64,000 nt of DNA from Aurantiacibacter xanthus (GCF_003584015.1 NZ_QXFM01000113.1:62001-126000), one strand, 5' to 3'; shown: positions 36,939 to 46,837, counted from the stretch's first letter. The notes: a model not told the origin generated them from the sequence alone. Translations and numbers: made by a program.

Positions 36939-38411
36939 ATGTCCGATTCGCCAACAGAAGTGGCCACGAAGCCACCAGCCCGGATGCGCGGTGATCTCAC
37001 CTCGGGACCGATCCCCAGGACGCTGCTGATGTTCAGCCTGCCAGCGCTGCTCACCAACGTGCTGCAATCGCTGTCGGGCACGGTGAACTCGATCTGGGTC
37101 GGGCGGCTGATCGGCGAAGAGGCGCTGGCCGCCACCGCCAATGCCAATATCGTCATGTTCCTCGTCAGCTCGGCGGCCTTCGGCTTCGGCATGGCGGGCA
37201 CGGTGCTGATCGGACAGCGCTTCGGCGGGCGCGACCTTGATGGAGCGCGGCGCAGCTTCGGCTCGGTGGTGGGCTTCTGCGCGATGCTGATGCTGGTGAT
37301 CGCCGCTATCGGCTATGCCGGCGCGGGCCCCCTGCTGCGCCTTCTGGCGACGCCCGCAGGGGCCTATCCGCTGGCGCTGGTATACCTCCAGCTGATCTTC
37401 CTCTCGATGCCGTTCATGATGGTGTCGATCATCCTCTCGATGGGCCTGCGCGGCACGGGCGATGCGAGCACGCCGCTGATCTTCATGGGTGTGACCGTGG
37501 CGCTCGATACGGTGCTCAACCCACTGCTGATTGCGGGCTATGGCCCGTTCCCGCAGCTCGGCATTGCGGGCTCGGCACTGGCGACGATCATCTCGGCCAT
37601 GATCTCGTTCATCGCGATGGTGACCTACGTCTACGTCAAGGATCTGCCCTTGCGGCTGCGCGCGAAGGAGCTGCGTTACCTCTGGCCCTCGAAGGAGGAG
37701 CTGACCTTCATCCTCACCAAGGGTCTGCCGATGGGCGCGCAGCTGCTGGTGATGAGCAGCGCGGGGATCATCGTGGTCGGCCTCGTCAACCGCGAGGGGC
37801 TGCTGACGACGGCAGCCTATGGCGCAACGATGCAGCTGTTCAACTACATCCAGATGCCCGCCATGGCGATCGGCGGCGCGGTCTCGGCGATGGCGGCACA
37901 GTTCATCGGCGCGCGGAAGTGGGACGGGCTCGACAAGGTGACCAAGGCCGGGTTGCTGCTCAACTTCAGCTTCACCGGCGTGGTGACCGTGCTGCTGCTG
38001 CTGTTCGACCGCCCGGTGCTGGTGCTGTTCCTCGGGCCCGACAGCCCGGCAGTGCCGATTGCGCAGCACATCCAGCTATTGGCGAGCTGGAACTTCATCC
38101 TGTTCGGGGTGACGATGGTCTATACCGCCACGATGCGCGCGGCAGGCGCGGTGTGGATACCGCTGGTGGTGGTGGCCGTGGCGCTGTTCCCGGTGCGTCT
38201 GGGCTTCTACGAGCTGACCTACCGGTGGCTCGAAGCCGATGCGATCTGGCTGAGCTTCCCGGTCGGCGCGGCGGTTGGCCTGTTGCTGGGCTGGTACTTC
38301 TACCACCACTTCAACTGGCGCAGCGCGGCAGGCGCGCAAAGCCCGGAACTGGCGGCCGAGGGTGCCCATGCCGAGGGGCAACCCACCGGTCGGATGAGCG
38401 CGGACCTCTAG
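36939..38411 (+). CDS. MATE family efflux transporter
   Basis: 490 residues, twelve predicted helices in two homologous halves. N-terminal half PRTLLMFSLPALLTNVLQSL and VNSIWVGRLIGEEALAA, second half LPMGAQLLVMSSAGIIVVGL, both typical of MATE/NorM-DinF. It exports drugs or metabolites in exchange for Na+ or H+; the substrate is not evident. The ATG lies 2 bases after the queE stop. Its end overlaps the convergent HerA-like gene by 4 bases. Confidence 0.93.
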   Translation: MSDSPTEVATKPPARMRGDLTSGPIPRTLLMFSLPALLTNVLQSLSGTVNSIWVGRLIGEEALAATANANIVMFLVSSAAFGFGMAGTVLIGQRFGGRDLDGARRSFGSVVGFCAMLMLVIAAIGYAGAGPLLRLLATPAGAYPLALVYLQLIFLSMPFMMVSIILSMGLRGTGDASTPLIFMGVTVALDTVLNPLLIAGYGPFPQLGIAGSALATIISAMISFIAMVTYVYVKDLPLRLRAKELRYLWPSKEELTFILTKGLPMGAQLLVMSSAGIIVVGLVNREGLLTTAAYGATMQLFNYIQMPAMAIGGAVSAMAAQFIGARKWDGLDKVTKAGLLLNFSFTGVVTVLLLLFDRPVLVLFLGPDSPAVPIAQHIQLLASWNFILFGVTMVYTATMRAAGAVWIPLVVVAVALFPVRLGFYELTYRWLEADAIWLSFPVGAAVGLLLGWYFYHHFNWRSAAGAQSPELAAEGAHAEGQPTGRMSADL

Positions 38412-40111
38412 CTGCCCTGCGCGCGCCAGCGCTGGACGGTGCGGTGGACCATCTCCTCCTCGCCGCCGCTCTGGCTCCACAGCTCGACGAAGCTGGGGTC
38501 GTCGGAGGCGGGGCGCTTGGACTCCTCGAGCGCATCGAAGTTGACGCGCATCGGGATCGACACGCCCTCGCCGCAGATGATGCACTCGCGGTTGCGCAAG
38601 GCGGGCACCGAATCGAGGAAGCCGCGCGCGCCTTCGGGCATGGCGGCCTTGACGAAAGCCTGATCGCGCTCGTTGTTGAGGCGCATCGAGATGATCGTGC
38701 CGCACTGCGAGAGCACGCCCTCGGCAAGGTCCGACGGTCGCTGGGTGATAAGGCCCAGCGAGATGCCGTACTTGCGGCCCTCCTTGGCGATGCGCGAGAG
38801 GATACGGCCGACCGAGTTGCCGTCGGAGTTGCGCTCGTTCGGCACGTAGCGGTGGGCCTCCTCGCACACGAGCAGGATCGGCGTGGTGCGCTCGCCCCGG
38901 CTCCAGATCGCGAAGTCGAACACCATCCGGCTGAGCACGGCAACCACGGTGCGGGTGATGTCCGAGGGCACGCCCGAAACGTCGATGATCGACACCGGCT
39001 TGTCGGAACTGGGCAGACGGAACACCTTGGCGATGAAGTCGGCCATGGTGTCGCCCACCAGCATGCCGGAGAACATGAACTGATAGCGCGGATCGGCGCG
39101 CAGTTCCTCGATCTTGGTCTTGATCCGCATGTAGGGCGCGGTGGTGGTCGCCTTGTCGAGCTTGCCCATCTCGTCCTGCAGGATGTTGGTCAGGTCCGAG
39201 AGCAGGTAGGGGATCGGCGAATCGACGGTGATCTTGCCGAGCCCCTGCGCCAGCCGGTTCTTCGACCGCGCCGCCAGCAGGCACTTGGCGAGAATGTCCT
39301 TGTCTTCCTGAAGGTCGTTGCCGGCGGAGCGCAGCAGCACCTCGCAGTGCTCCTCGAAGTTCATCAGCCAGTAGGGCATCTGCAGGTTGGAAACATCGAA
39401 GATCATGCCGGTGTTGCGGAAGGCGGCGGCATATTCGCCGTGGGGGTCGATCATCGCGATATGGCCCTGCGGCGCGGCCTGACAGATGCGGTGCAGGATC
39501 AGCGCCGCGCCGGTCGACTTGCCGGTGCCGGTCGAGCCGAGCAGCGCGAAGTGCTTGCCCAGCATCGCATCGACATAGATCCCCGCGCGGATGTCGCGGG
39601 TAGGATAGACGGTGCCGACCTGGATCGAACGGCGCCCATCGGAAGAGTAGATCTGCCGCAGATCGTCGGACGAAGCAGGAAAGATCTCTGCACCCGGAAC
39701 CGGATAGCGCGTCACACCGCGCCGGAACCCATAGAGCTTGCCGGTCAGCCGTTCCTGTAGCCCCTCGCCCATGAAATCGATGTGGGCGACGATCACGTTG
39801 CCGTCGCCGCGCCGGTCCTGCCGCTGGTCGCGCACCGAACCCAGCAACCAGCCCTCGCTGGTGCGCACCTTGATCTGGCTGCCCACCTGCCCGGCCAGCG
39901 CGACCGAGGGGTCGGCATCGGCCATACAGGCATTGAGCTGCATCAGATCGAGCGCAATGGCCGCCCCCGCACCCGATACCTCCAGCACGCAGCCAATGGG
40001 CTGCGCATCGAGATCGTGTCCCTCGTCAGGCGAAGCGGGAGCCGTGTGCGGATCGGCAGCCGGGCTATGCGGCTGTGCGCCGTCGAAGAAATTGTGGCGC
40101 ATGTCGGTCAT
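38408..40111 (-). CDS. HerA-like DUF87 ATPase
   Basis: 567 residues from the ATG at 40111 (an in-frame ATG at 40147 adds 12 residues). N-terminal HAS-barrel-like region (about 40-170), then a HerA/FtsK-type motor with Walker A LLGSTGTGKSTGAALIL (about 200), Walker B ILLVCEEAHRY, and GLITQRPSDLAEGVLSQCGT, a sensor-like stretch seen in HerA. HerA proteins are hexameric DNA translocases that act with NurA; no NurA is adjacent, so the role here is open. Confidence 0.87.
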   Translation of the reverse strand: MTDMRHNFFDGAQPHSPAADPHTAPASPDEGHDLDAQPIGCVLEVSGAGAAIALDLMQLNACMADADPSVALAGQVGSQIKVRTSEGWLLGSVRDQRQDRRGDGNVIVAHIDFMGEGLQERLTGKLYGFRRGVTRYPVPGAEIFPASSDDLRQIYSSDGRRSIQVGTVYPTRDIRAGIYVDAMLGKHFALLGSTGTGKSTGAALILHRICQAAPQGHIAMIDPHGEYAAAFRNTGMIFDVSNLQMPYWLMNFEEHCEVLLRSAGNDLQEDKDILAKCLLAARSKNRLAQGLGKITVDSPIPYLLSDLTNILQDEMGKLDKATTTAPYMRIKTKIEELRADPRYQFMFSGMLVGDTMADFIAKVFRLPSSDKPVSIIDVSGVPSDITRTVVAVLSRMVFDFAIWSRGERTTPILLVCEEAHRYVPNERNSDGNSVGRILSRIAKEGRKYGISLGLITQRPSDLAEGVLSQCGTIISMRLNNERDQAFVKAAMPEGARGFLDSVPALRNRECIICGEGVSIPMRVNFDALEESKRPASDDPSFVELWSQSGGEEEMVHRTVQRWRAQGS

Positions 40112-40210
40112 CGGCAGTTTCCGCTCCAAACACTTTGGATTGGTCAACGGATAGCGACCGGCTGGTTAAAATCGCGTCAAAATCAAGGCCCCGCCCCTTG
40201 GGGCCATCCG

Positions 40211-41062
40211 CTAGACGATTGCGAACAGACGCCCCGCCGCCCAGCCCATGAACAGCGACATGCTGATCGCGAACAGGCCGTAAAGAAACGAATTGTCCTG
40301 CGACTGGTTGGCGATGGCGAGCTCCACGCCTTCCTTGTGCACCACCAGTTCGCGGCTGTTCGAGGCGATCACCCGGCCTTTGAGAACCGCGAAGGTCTCC
40401 GCCGTATATTCGCCCGGCCTCACGTTCGAAGGGATCGGCAGACGCACCGAATAGAGCACGCCCTCCTCCAGATCGACCGCACCGTCGAACTGGTTGTAGA
40501 GCCCCTGCCGCTGGCGCAGGTCGACGAGGCCGGAGGAAAACCGCGCCTGTTCCTCGGGATCGATGGTGCCGGTGGGCGAAAGCTGGATATAGTCGAGGCC
40601 GAACTCGTAGATCGCCGCCGTGCGCGGATCGACGATCTCGGACACCGGGCTCGACGAGGCCATGGCGTAGAAGCTGGGCACCGAGCGATAGTCGGTGCTG
40701 GCGGCGTTGACCCAGATGCCGGCGATCTGCTCCTTCTCGCGCAGGGTGATCGGCTCGGTCGGGCCCTTGAGCACGACCACGATGTCGTAGTCCTCCGCCG
40801 CGCGCCGCCCGCGTGGGTCGAGCAGCGCGCCGTACAGCAGCAACTCGGTGCCAGTGAAGCCCTGCCGCAACACGATATCCTTCTGCGAGGCGCCCACGAC
40901 AAGGATCGGATCGCGCCCCTGCGCATGGGCTGGAGAAGTAAGCAGCACGGCGAAAAGGAGCGCCACCACCGCCAACGGCCCGAAGGGCCGCAAGGCCGAC
41001 CGGCCGCCCGCAGGTGCCCCGGAGCCAAAGGCGGAGGGAACAGCGCCGAGGATACCCATCAC
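40211..41062 (-). CDS. TIGR02186 family membrane protein
   Basis: 283 residues. Signal peptide or N-terminal helix (LAVVALLFAVLLTSPAHAQ), a periplasmic beta-rich domain (VGASQKDIVLRQGFTGTELLLYG, PRGRRAAEDYDIVVVLKGP) and one C-terminal membrane helix (GLFAISMSLFMGWAAGRLFA). This architecture and the partner match the TIGR02186 family that accompanies TauE/SafE permeases in alphaproteobacteria. Its start overlaps the stop of the upstream permease gene (4 bases). Function unproven, possibly part of an anion export complex. Confidence 0.87.
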   Translation of the reverse strand: MMGILGAVPSAFGSGAPAGGRSALRPFGPLAVVALLFAVLLTSPAHAQGRDPILVVGASQKDIVLRQGFTGTELLLYGALLDPRGRRAAEDYDIVVVLKGPTEPITLREKEQIAGIWVNAASTDYRSVPSFYAMASSSPVSEIVDPRTAAIYEFGLDYIQLSPTGTIDPEEQARFSSGLVDLRQRQGLYNQFDGAVDLEEGVLYSVRLPIPSNVRPGEYTAETFAVLKGRVIASNSRELVVHKEGVELAIANQSQDNSFLYGLFAISMSLFMGWAAGRLFAIV

Positions 41063-41973
41063 AAAGGCACCACCGAATAGACCTCGTCGGGCCGGATGGT
41101 GAGGCCGAAGGCCATGCGCAGCGCGATGGCCAGCACGATCGAGGCGAGGATCAGGCGCAGGATCTCGGGCTTGGCCACCTGCGCGATACGGGTGCCGTAT
41201 TGCGCGCCCGTCACCGAGCCGACCAGCAGCAGCCCCGCCAGCACGATATCGACCGCATGGGTGGTGAACGAGTGCACCATCGTCACCAGCATGGTGATGA
41301 ACAGGATGTTGAACAGGCTGGTGCCGACCACCACCCGCGCGCTCATCCCGAGGATATAGAGCATCGCAGGCACCATCATGAAGCCGCCGCCCACGCCCAT
41401 CAGCATGGTCAGAATGCCAACGATCAGCCCCAGCAGCCCCGGCGCGAGCGGCGACACGTAGATGCCCGAAGCATAGAACCGCATCCGATAGGGCAGCGCA
41501 GCGATCATCGGGTGGTGGCGGCGCTTGGCAGCCCGCTTCTTGGTGCCGAAGCGGGCCGGCTTCAACTCGGCCAGCGCCTCACGCATCATCAGCCAGCCGA
41601 TTGTGCCGAGCAGCAGCACATACAGCAGGTTGATGACCACATCGATCTGGCCAATCGCCTGCAACAGCGAGAACAACCCGGCGCCCACCAGCGCGCCGCA
41701 CAGGCCGCCCGCGACCATCACCGCGCCGATCTGGAAGTCGACGCCCTTGTTGCGCATGTGTCCGAACACACCCGAAACGCTGGCCCCGGTCACCTGCGTG
41801 GCGGCGGAGGCGGCGGCAACAGTGGGCGGAATGCCGTAGAAGATCAGCAGCGGCGTGGTCAGAAACCCGCCACCGACGCCGAAAATGCCCGACAGGATGC
41901 CCGTGCCAAAGCCGAGCATGACGATAAACAGGCCGTTTACCGACAGATTGGCGATGGGAAGGTAGACATCCAT
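41059..41973 (-). CDS. TauE/SafE family permease (putative sulfite/organosulfonate exporter)
   Basis: 304 residues with about eight helices in two repeats: MLGFGTGILSGIFGVGGGFL and IVGILTMLMGVGGGFMMVPA are the two Gly-rich signature hairpins of TauE/SafE. Exports small anions such as sulfite or sulfoacetate in characterised relatives; substrate here unknown. It is translationally coupled to the TIGR02186 gene. Confidence 0.93.
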   Translation of the reverse strand: MDVYLPIANLSVNGLFIVMLGFGTGILSGIFGVGGGFLTTPLLIFYGIPPTVAAASAATQVTGASVSGVFGHMRNKGVDFQIGAVMVAGGLCGALVGAGLFSLLQAIGQIDVVINLLYVLLLGTIGWLMMREALAELKPARFGTKKRAAKRRHHPMIAALPYRMRFYASGIYVSPLAPGLLGLIVGILTMLMGVGGGFMMVPAMLYILGMSARVVVGTSLFNILFITMLVTMVHSFTTHAVDIVLAGLLLVGSVTGAQYGTRIAQVAKPEILRLILASIVLAIALRMAFGLTIRPDEVYSVVPL

Positions 41974-42027
41974 AGCAGCGGCCTATCGCATGGCAGGCCT
42001 GAGGCAAAGGTGAATGCCGCGCTGCGG

Positions 42028-43155
42028 CTAAAAACCTGCTGACAGTGTGAGCGCAGGGCCACTTGCAGGCTCGGCATTGCCCGCCACGCGCACCCTGTAG
42101 TCCGCAGAGAGGCGACCGTAGACCTCGTCGCTCACGCGAAAACTGGCGCTGACGGTGGGGCCGACATCGAGTCGCCGGGTGCCCTTCTGCGCCCCGGCCC
42201 ATGCCCCGCCGCCCGCCGACAGGGCAAAGCCCTCGCTCCGCACCAGGGCGCGGGTGATCCGCATCTGGGCATCGACGAAGCCGGTCGCGAAATCGCCCCC
42301 GACCCAGCCCGCCTGCGCATAGGCCTCGCCCACCATCGAGGCCGGAAGCGCAAAGGGCGCCAGTTCAGTGACCGCAAAAACCGCCGGACGCAGCTCGCTC
42401 GTTCCGTCACGCAGGCTCACGCGGGCCTCGGCTGCCAGTCGTAGCGGCACATCGGGCACAGGCCGCGCCGAGAGGCCAGCGGCCAGACCGTCTTCGCGCG
42501 GGCCTTCAAGCGCAGAGGTGGCGCGGATGTAAAGCTGCGGACGATGCCCGCTCTCGGGCGCCAGCCGGTAGGCCAGCACCACACCGGCCTGACTGCGGCC
42601 ATAGTTCGGGGTGGTCGCCGCCTGTTGCCCTCCGGCATTGCTATCGCGCCAGAACAGCCAGCTGCTCGCCGTCCAGCGCGACTGCGCGGCAGGCCTCGGA
42701 GCGAACACCGGATCACCCGACGGGCCAGCGGATGCGACTGCGGACGGACGGCTCACGCGAGGCACTGGTTCGCTCGCCTGCGCTGGCTCGGGCGAGAGCC
42801 GTATCAGGCGTTTGGAGTACGGTGCAGGTTCGCCGGGATACACAACAACCGCCGTCTTCGCGGAGTGCAGGGTTTCGCGGCTCATTCGGCCAAGCTCGAT
42901 CCTGACCAGCGGGCGAAAATCCGTCTCAAGACGGGCGTAGCGCGCGGTAATGGCTCCGTCACCGTCACGCCCTGTCCTGGCCAACCGCCTCGGCAGCGCG
43001 GCAAGCGCGCCGGGGATGGTCCACTCCGCCTGGGCCTGCGAGAGCATCAGCGGCGATTGCCAGAACGCCAGCCGCAGGGAGACCCACACAGCCAGAACCG
43101 CGACCATGGCAACCACCGGTTGCCCTCGTACGGTTTCCGTTCCGACCGCGATCAT
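42028..43155 (-). CDS. NfrA-like outer-membrane protein (C-terminal domain type)
   Basis: 375 residues. An N-terminal hydrophobic segment (VVAMVAVLAVWVSLRLAFW), a Pro/Ala/Ser-rich linker, and a C-terminal half of alternating amphipathic strands with Gly and aromatic residues (GVVLAYRLA, QLYIRATSAL, VDAQMRITRALV, GRLSADYRVRV) ending in LTLSAGF, an outer-membrane barrel-type end. It resembles the C-terminal domain of NfrA, the phage N4 receptor. It starts within the last codons of the NfrB-like glycosyltransferase gene (4-base overlap). Tentative; TPR repeats typical of E. coli NfrA are missing. Confidence 0.62.
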   Translation of the reverse strand: MIAVGTETVRGQPVVAMVAVLAVWVSLRLAFWQSPLMLSQAQAEWTIPGALAALPRRLARTGRDGDGAITARYARLETDFRPLVRIELGRMSRETLHSAKTAVVVYPGEPAPYSKRLIRLSPEPAQASEPVPRVSRPSAVASAGPSGDPVFAPRPAAQSRWTASSWLFWRDSNAGGQQAATTPNYGRSQAGVVLAYRLAPESGHRPQLYIRATSALEGPREDGLAAGLSARPVPDVPLRLAAEARVSLRDGTSELRPAVFAVTELAPFALPASMVGEAYAQAGWVGGDFATGFVDAQMRITRALVRSEGFALSAGGGAWAGAQKGTRRLDVGPTVSASFRVSDEVYGRLSADYRVRVAGNAEPASGPALTLSAGF

Positions 43156-44585
43156 TTCACGACCTCGCCAAGCTTCCGCCCCGACTGCGGCGAGTTGTCG
43201 CCGAAGGCGCGCGCCGGGTGAGCGTCATGCTCGGTCTTGTCCCAGGTCGGCGCAGCCCCGCGCAGCGTGCGCAGATAGGCGAACAGCGCCCGCCGCCCGG
43301 CCATGATGGCCACCACATTGGCCACCGGAATGCGCATCACCGCACGCAGTCCCTCGGTCCGGCCATATTCGCGCGCGGTGAAGGCATAGCGCATGGCCCC
43401 GCGCCATACGAAGCTGGCTACGTTCAGCCCCAGCAGCCACAACAGCAGCGCATCGGGCTTCCAGGCCACACCCAATCCAAACTGCCTGAGCAGGAACGAC
43501 AGCGTTCCGAGCACCAGCAGCAGATAGCCGCTGAACAGCACCAGCGCCGCGAACGGCCCGCGCCGGTCGCGCAGGCGCATCCACCATTCGCCAAGGCCCC
43601 GGCTCCAGCCGAGCCGGTCCCAGCCCTGCAACGCAATGCCGTGCACCCAACGCGACTTCTGCTGCACCGCCGAAGCAATGTCGGACGGGAAATAGGCCCG
43701 CGTGGCAACCAGCACACCGGCCTCGTCGCGCACGCGCAGGAACCGCGAACGCCCGCCAGCCAGTGCGACTCGCAGACCCAGCTCGTAGTCCTCGGTCAGC
43801 GAGCGTTCCGCAAAGGGGCCGCTCTTGCTGCGCTGGCGCTCCATCTCCGACAGCATCCCGCGTTCGAATGCGCAGCCGACCCCCGCTGCGGGTAAACCCG
43901 TAGCCAGCGCCGCGCGCACGACCATGCCCTTGCCGTGGGCCTCGGCAAATTCCTCGCAATAGTGGCTGCCGATCCAGCGGCTGTCGGGCTGCGGCACGGG
44001 AAGGACCGGCAATTGCACAAACTCCGCCCGCTCGATGGCCCGGTCGAGCAGCGGCAGCGCCGCCGGATCGACCATGTCCTCGGCATCGTGCAGCAGCACC
44101 ATGCGCACCTGACGGCCCGTGCGCTGCTCGTCCTGGGTCATCGCCTCATAGATGCGGTTGAGGCAATCGGCCTTGCTGGTCGGCCCGTGCTTCGTATTGA
44201 CCACGATGCGCAGGCGCGGATCGCCGTTGGCGGCGCGCATGGCCGCCTCCAGCGTCGCCGAATCGTTGGCATAGCAGCCAACGTAGATTCGCAGGTCCTC
44301 GTGAGGCCAGGCCGATAGCGCGTGGGCGATGGTATGGCCGATGACCTTGTCTTCGCGCCAGGCCGGAATCATCACCACCGCCAGCCCGGAAAGTTGACGA
44401 TGCGGCAAATCGCGCGTCGATAAACGGAGCGTTCGCAGTTCTCCGCGCCATCGCTTGTAGAAATAAATCAGATCAACCGCGAACTCATCAGCCGCCCCGA
44501 TAAGAAAGAACACTCCTGCGAAGAGCAGAAGTTCATACTCGACTAAAGCCAGCCATTGCCCGACTGACCAAAGGTCGCTCCCCAT
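43152..44585 (-). CDS. NfrB-like membrane glycosyltransferase (GT2)
   Basis: 477 residues. N-terminal helix (YELLLFAGVFFLIGAADEF), a GT2 domain (about 65-300) with LHDAEDMVDP (DxD-like), LTEDYELGLRVAL (catalytic Asp) and QQKSRWVHGIA (QxxRW of processive synthases), then three or four membrane helices. This matches the glycosyltransferase part of NfrB, which makes a secreted polysaccharide used by phage N4. E. coli NfrB has about 745 residues with a C-terminal c-di-GMP-binding MshEN domain; that domain is absent here. Coupled to the NfrA-like gene. Confidence 0.82.
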   Translation of the reverse strand: MGSDLWSVGQWLALVEYELLLFAGVFFLIGAADEFAVDLIYFYKRWRGELRTLRLSTRDLPHRQLSGLAVVMIPAWREDKVIGHTIAHALSAWPHEDLRIYVGCYANDSATLEAAMRAANGDPRLRIVVNTKHGPTSKADCLNRIYEAMTQDEQRTGRQVRMVLLHDAEDMVDPAALPLLDRAIERAEFVQLPVLPVPQPDSRWIGSHYCEEFAEAHGKGMVVRAALATGLPAAGVGCAFERGMLSEMERQRSKSGPFAERSLTEDYELGLRVALAGGRSRFLRVRDEAGVLVATRAYFPSDIASAVQQKSRWVHGIALQGWDRLGWSRGLGEWWMRLRDRRGPFAALVLFSGYLLLVLGTLSFLLRQFGLGVAWKPDALLLWLLGLNVASFVWRGAMRYAFTAREYGRTEGLRAVMRIPVANVVAIMAGRRALFAYLRTLRGAAPTWDKTEHDAHPARAFGDNSPQSGRKLGEVVK

Positions 44586-44725
44586 GAATGAGCCCCCTCA
44601 TTACAGTAGGGAATTATATGTAGATGATAATCGCGGACTACTCAACGTAGGTCAGGAGAAAATTCCGTTGCGCGAAGGGCGCGGGGCTTGCAATCGATCC
44701 CGCATCTGCGAAATGTGGCCGCGAG

Positions 44726-45952
44726 ATGAACCAGCCCTCCCTGATCACCACCGCCGTCCGCCCGTTCAAGGCCCTGTTCAAGGCCGATAGCTTCGAAGGC
44801 ATCCTCCTTATCGCAGTTGCAGCATTGGCGATGATTATCGCCAATTCGGGGGTCAGCCACGCCTATCACGAGCTGTTCCACGGCTACCTGTGGTCGAAGG
44901 AGGCGTTCAAGCTGAACACCATGCACCTGTGGATCAACGACGGGTTGATGGTGATCTTCTTCTTCGTCGTCGGGCTGGAAGTGAAGCGAGAGCTGATCGC
45001 GGGCAACCTGTCCGATCCCAGGCAGCGCAACCTGCCGGTGCTGGCCGCCATCGCCGGCATGGCCATGCCCGCCGCCGTCTACATGTTTCTGGCCGGCGGC
45101 GAACCGGGCCTGCAACGCGGCTGGGCGATCCCCGCCGCGACCGACATTGCCTTTGCCATGGGCGTCATCGGCCTGCTCGGCACCCGCGTGCCCGCTCCGC
45201 TGCGGCTGTTCCTGCTGACCGTCGCGATTGTGGACGACATCGGGGCGGTGCTGATCATCGCGGTGTTCTACACCGCCAACCTCTCGCTCGCCTGGCTGGC
45301 CGCGGCTGCCGTGGTGCTGGGCGTGATGGTGGCGCTGGGCCGCTTTGGTGTGACCCGGCTGTGGCCGTTCATCCTCGCCGCGCTGGTGCTGTGGCTGTGC
45401 GTGCTGTTCTCGGGCATCCACGCGACCATCGCCGGGGTGCTGGCAGCGCTGACCATTCCGATGAAGAAGCGCGACGGCAACTCGATGCTCGAAGATGTCG
45501 AGCACGCGCTGGTGCCGTGGAACGCCTATCTGGTGGTGCCGGTGTTCGGCTTTGCCAATGCCGGGGTCGACCTGTCGGACATCGGGCTGGAGAACCTGCT
45601 TGACCCGCTGCCGCTGGGCGTGGCCGCCGGGCTCGTGATCGGCAAGCAGCTCGGTATCTTCTCCTGTGTGCTGGCCGCGGTGAAGGTGGGCCTCGTGCAG
45701 AAGCCGAAGGACTGCACCTGGGCCGAAATCTGGGGCGTGTCGATCCTGTGCGGGATCGGCTTCACGATGAGCCTGTTCATCGGCGAACTGGCCTTCCCCG
45801 GCGCGGGCGACGTGATGCGCCTGCTGCGCGAAGAGGCCAAGATCGGCATCCTCGTCGGCTCGGTGATCAGCGCGCTGCTTGGCTACGGCGTGCTGCGGCT
45901 GGTGACGAAGGTGCGCCCGGAATACGACGATCCGAACGATCCGATTGTCTGA
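44726..45952 (+). CDS. nhaA: Na+/H+ antiporter NhaA
   Basis: 408 residues, twelve helices. Antiport Asp pair in LTVAIVDDIGAVLIIAVFY and the unwound-helix motif PAATDIAFAMGVIG, plus VVGLEVKRELIAG near the N-terminus. It exchanges Na+ for H+ at the inner membrane for pH and salt homeostasis. Start ATG after GCCGCGAG; the 140 bases to the divergent NfrB-like gene are AT-rich (GGAATTATATG around 44610) and probably hold promoters of both. Confidence 0.97.
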   Translation: MNQPSLITTAVRPFKALFKADSFEGILLIAVAALAMIIANSGVSHAYHELFHGYLWSKEAFKLNTMHLWINDGLMVIFFFVVGLEVKRELIAGNLSDPRQRNLPVLAAIAGMAMPAAVYMFLAGGEPGLQRGWAIPAATDIAFAMGVIGLLGTRVPAPLRLFLLTVAIVDDIGAVLIIAVFYTANLSLAWLAAAAVVLGVMVALGRFGVTRLWPFILAALVLWLCVLFSGIHATIAGVLAALTIPMKKRDGNSMLEDVEHALVPWNAYLVVPVFGFANAGVDLSDIGLENLLDPLPLGVAAGLVIGKQLGIFSCVLAAVKVGLVQKPKDCTWAEIWGVSILCGIGFTMSLFIGELAFPGAGDVMRLLREEAKIGILVGSVISALLGYGVLRLVTKVRPEYDDPNDPIV

Positions 45953-46835
45953 TTTGCGGGCACTGCGCCGTTTGCGCCGGGCCTTCATCGTCGGACTGGC
46001 ATCGCTCGCAGTGGCCGGATGCGGCAATGCGGACGAGAACTGGGCTGCTCACGAACAGGCATCCGGGCCAGCGCCTTACGATCCTGCGCCGATAGAGTTT
46101 TTCCAGCGGCCTGCGACACTCGCCGAAGCGCGTGCGAGCGGCAAGCCGATGCCGCTGCTGGTGCTGATCGAAAGTGCGCGCTGGAGCCCGATGACAGGTT
46201 CGGATTCGCCGCGTCTTGCCCTCTATGACGATGGCCTCGTCATCTACCGCACCAAGGCCGGGTTCCGACAGGCGCGGCTCAATGCGCAGGAGCAGAGCGA
46301 TCTGCTGGCCATCACGAACGATTTCGACCCCGCTGAGAGGGCAGGCCGTTATGCTCTCGCGGATAGCGATGTGATGCGGCACGAACTCTCGCTGCTGCTC
46401 TATCGCGAAGAGCCTGTGTTCATCTCGTCCTTCGGCTTCCTCAACGACGGGACAGGCTCTGTGCATCTGCCGAAGGATCTACGCAGAGCCTACTCGAGGC
46501 TGCTCGACTATTCCCATCCGCAGGCGCAGCCATGGCTGCCGGAGTTCGTCGAGGTGATGATCTGGCCCAATGACCATGCGCGCGAGGACGTGATCGCCTG
46601 GCCTGCGAGCTGGCCCGGCCTCGATGATGCGCGCACGGTCCGCACCGGCGACGGTTACAGCCTCTACCTGCCGTCCGGCGAACTGGGCGAACTGCGCCCA
46701 TTCATCGCATCGCGCAGACCGCGCGGAGCCATCGAGCTGGGCGGCATGAAGTGGTCCGTCTCGCTGCGCTACCCCTTTCCGATGGAGCAGCTCTGGGTCG
46801 CACCCAATCCGGAGCAAGACGCTCCGGATCCGTAG
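45945..46835 (+). CDS. Lipoprotein of unknown function
   Basis: 296 residues if begun at the TTG at 45945, inside the end of nhaA; a TTG at 45954 is also possible and neither has a good ribosome site. Lipobox LAVAGC at about 21-26 gives a membrane-anchored periplasmic protein. The body is rich in Trp/Pro and contains VLIESARWSPMTGSDSP, LYDDGLVIYRTKAG and MIWPNDHAREDVIAWP. No family recognised. Position suggests co-transcription with nhaA. Confidence 0.78.
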   Translation: MSDLRALRRLRRAFIVGLASLAVAGCGNADENWAAHEQASGPAPYDPAPIEFFQRPATLAEARASGKPMPLLVLIESARWSPMTGSDSPRLALYDDGLVIYRTKAGFRQARLNAQEQSDLLAITNDFDPAERAGRYALADSDVMRHELSLLLYREEPVFISSFGFLNDGTGSVHLPKDLRRAYSRLLDYSHPQAQPWLPEFVEVMIWPNDHAREDVIAWPASWPGLDDARTVRTGDGYSLYLPSGELGELRPFIASRRPRGAIELGGMKWSVSLRYPFPMEQLWVAPNPEQDAPDP

Positions 46836-46837
46836 AA

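Noticed and set aside
44584-44790. Small gene between the NfrB-like gene and nhaA
   Set aside because: The 68-codon frame has no ribosome site, overlaps the nhaA start and shows no conserved pattern; the region looks like divergent promoters.
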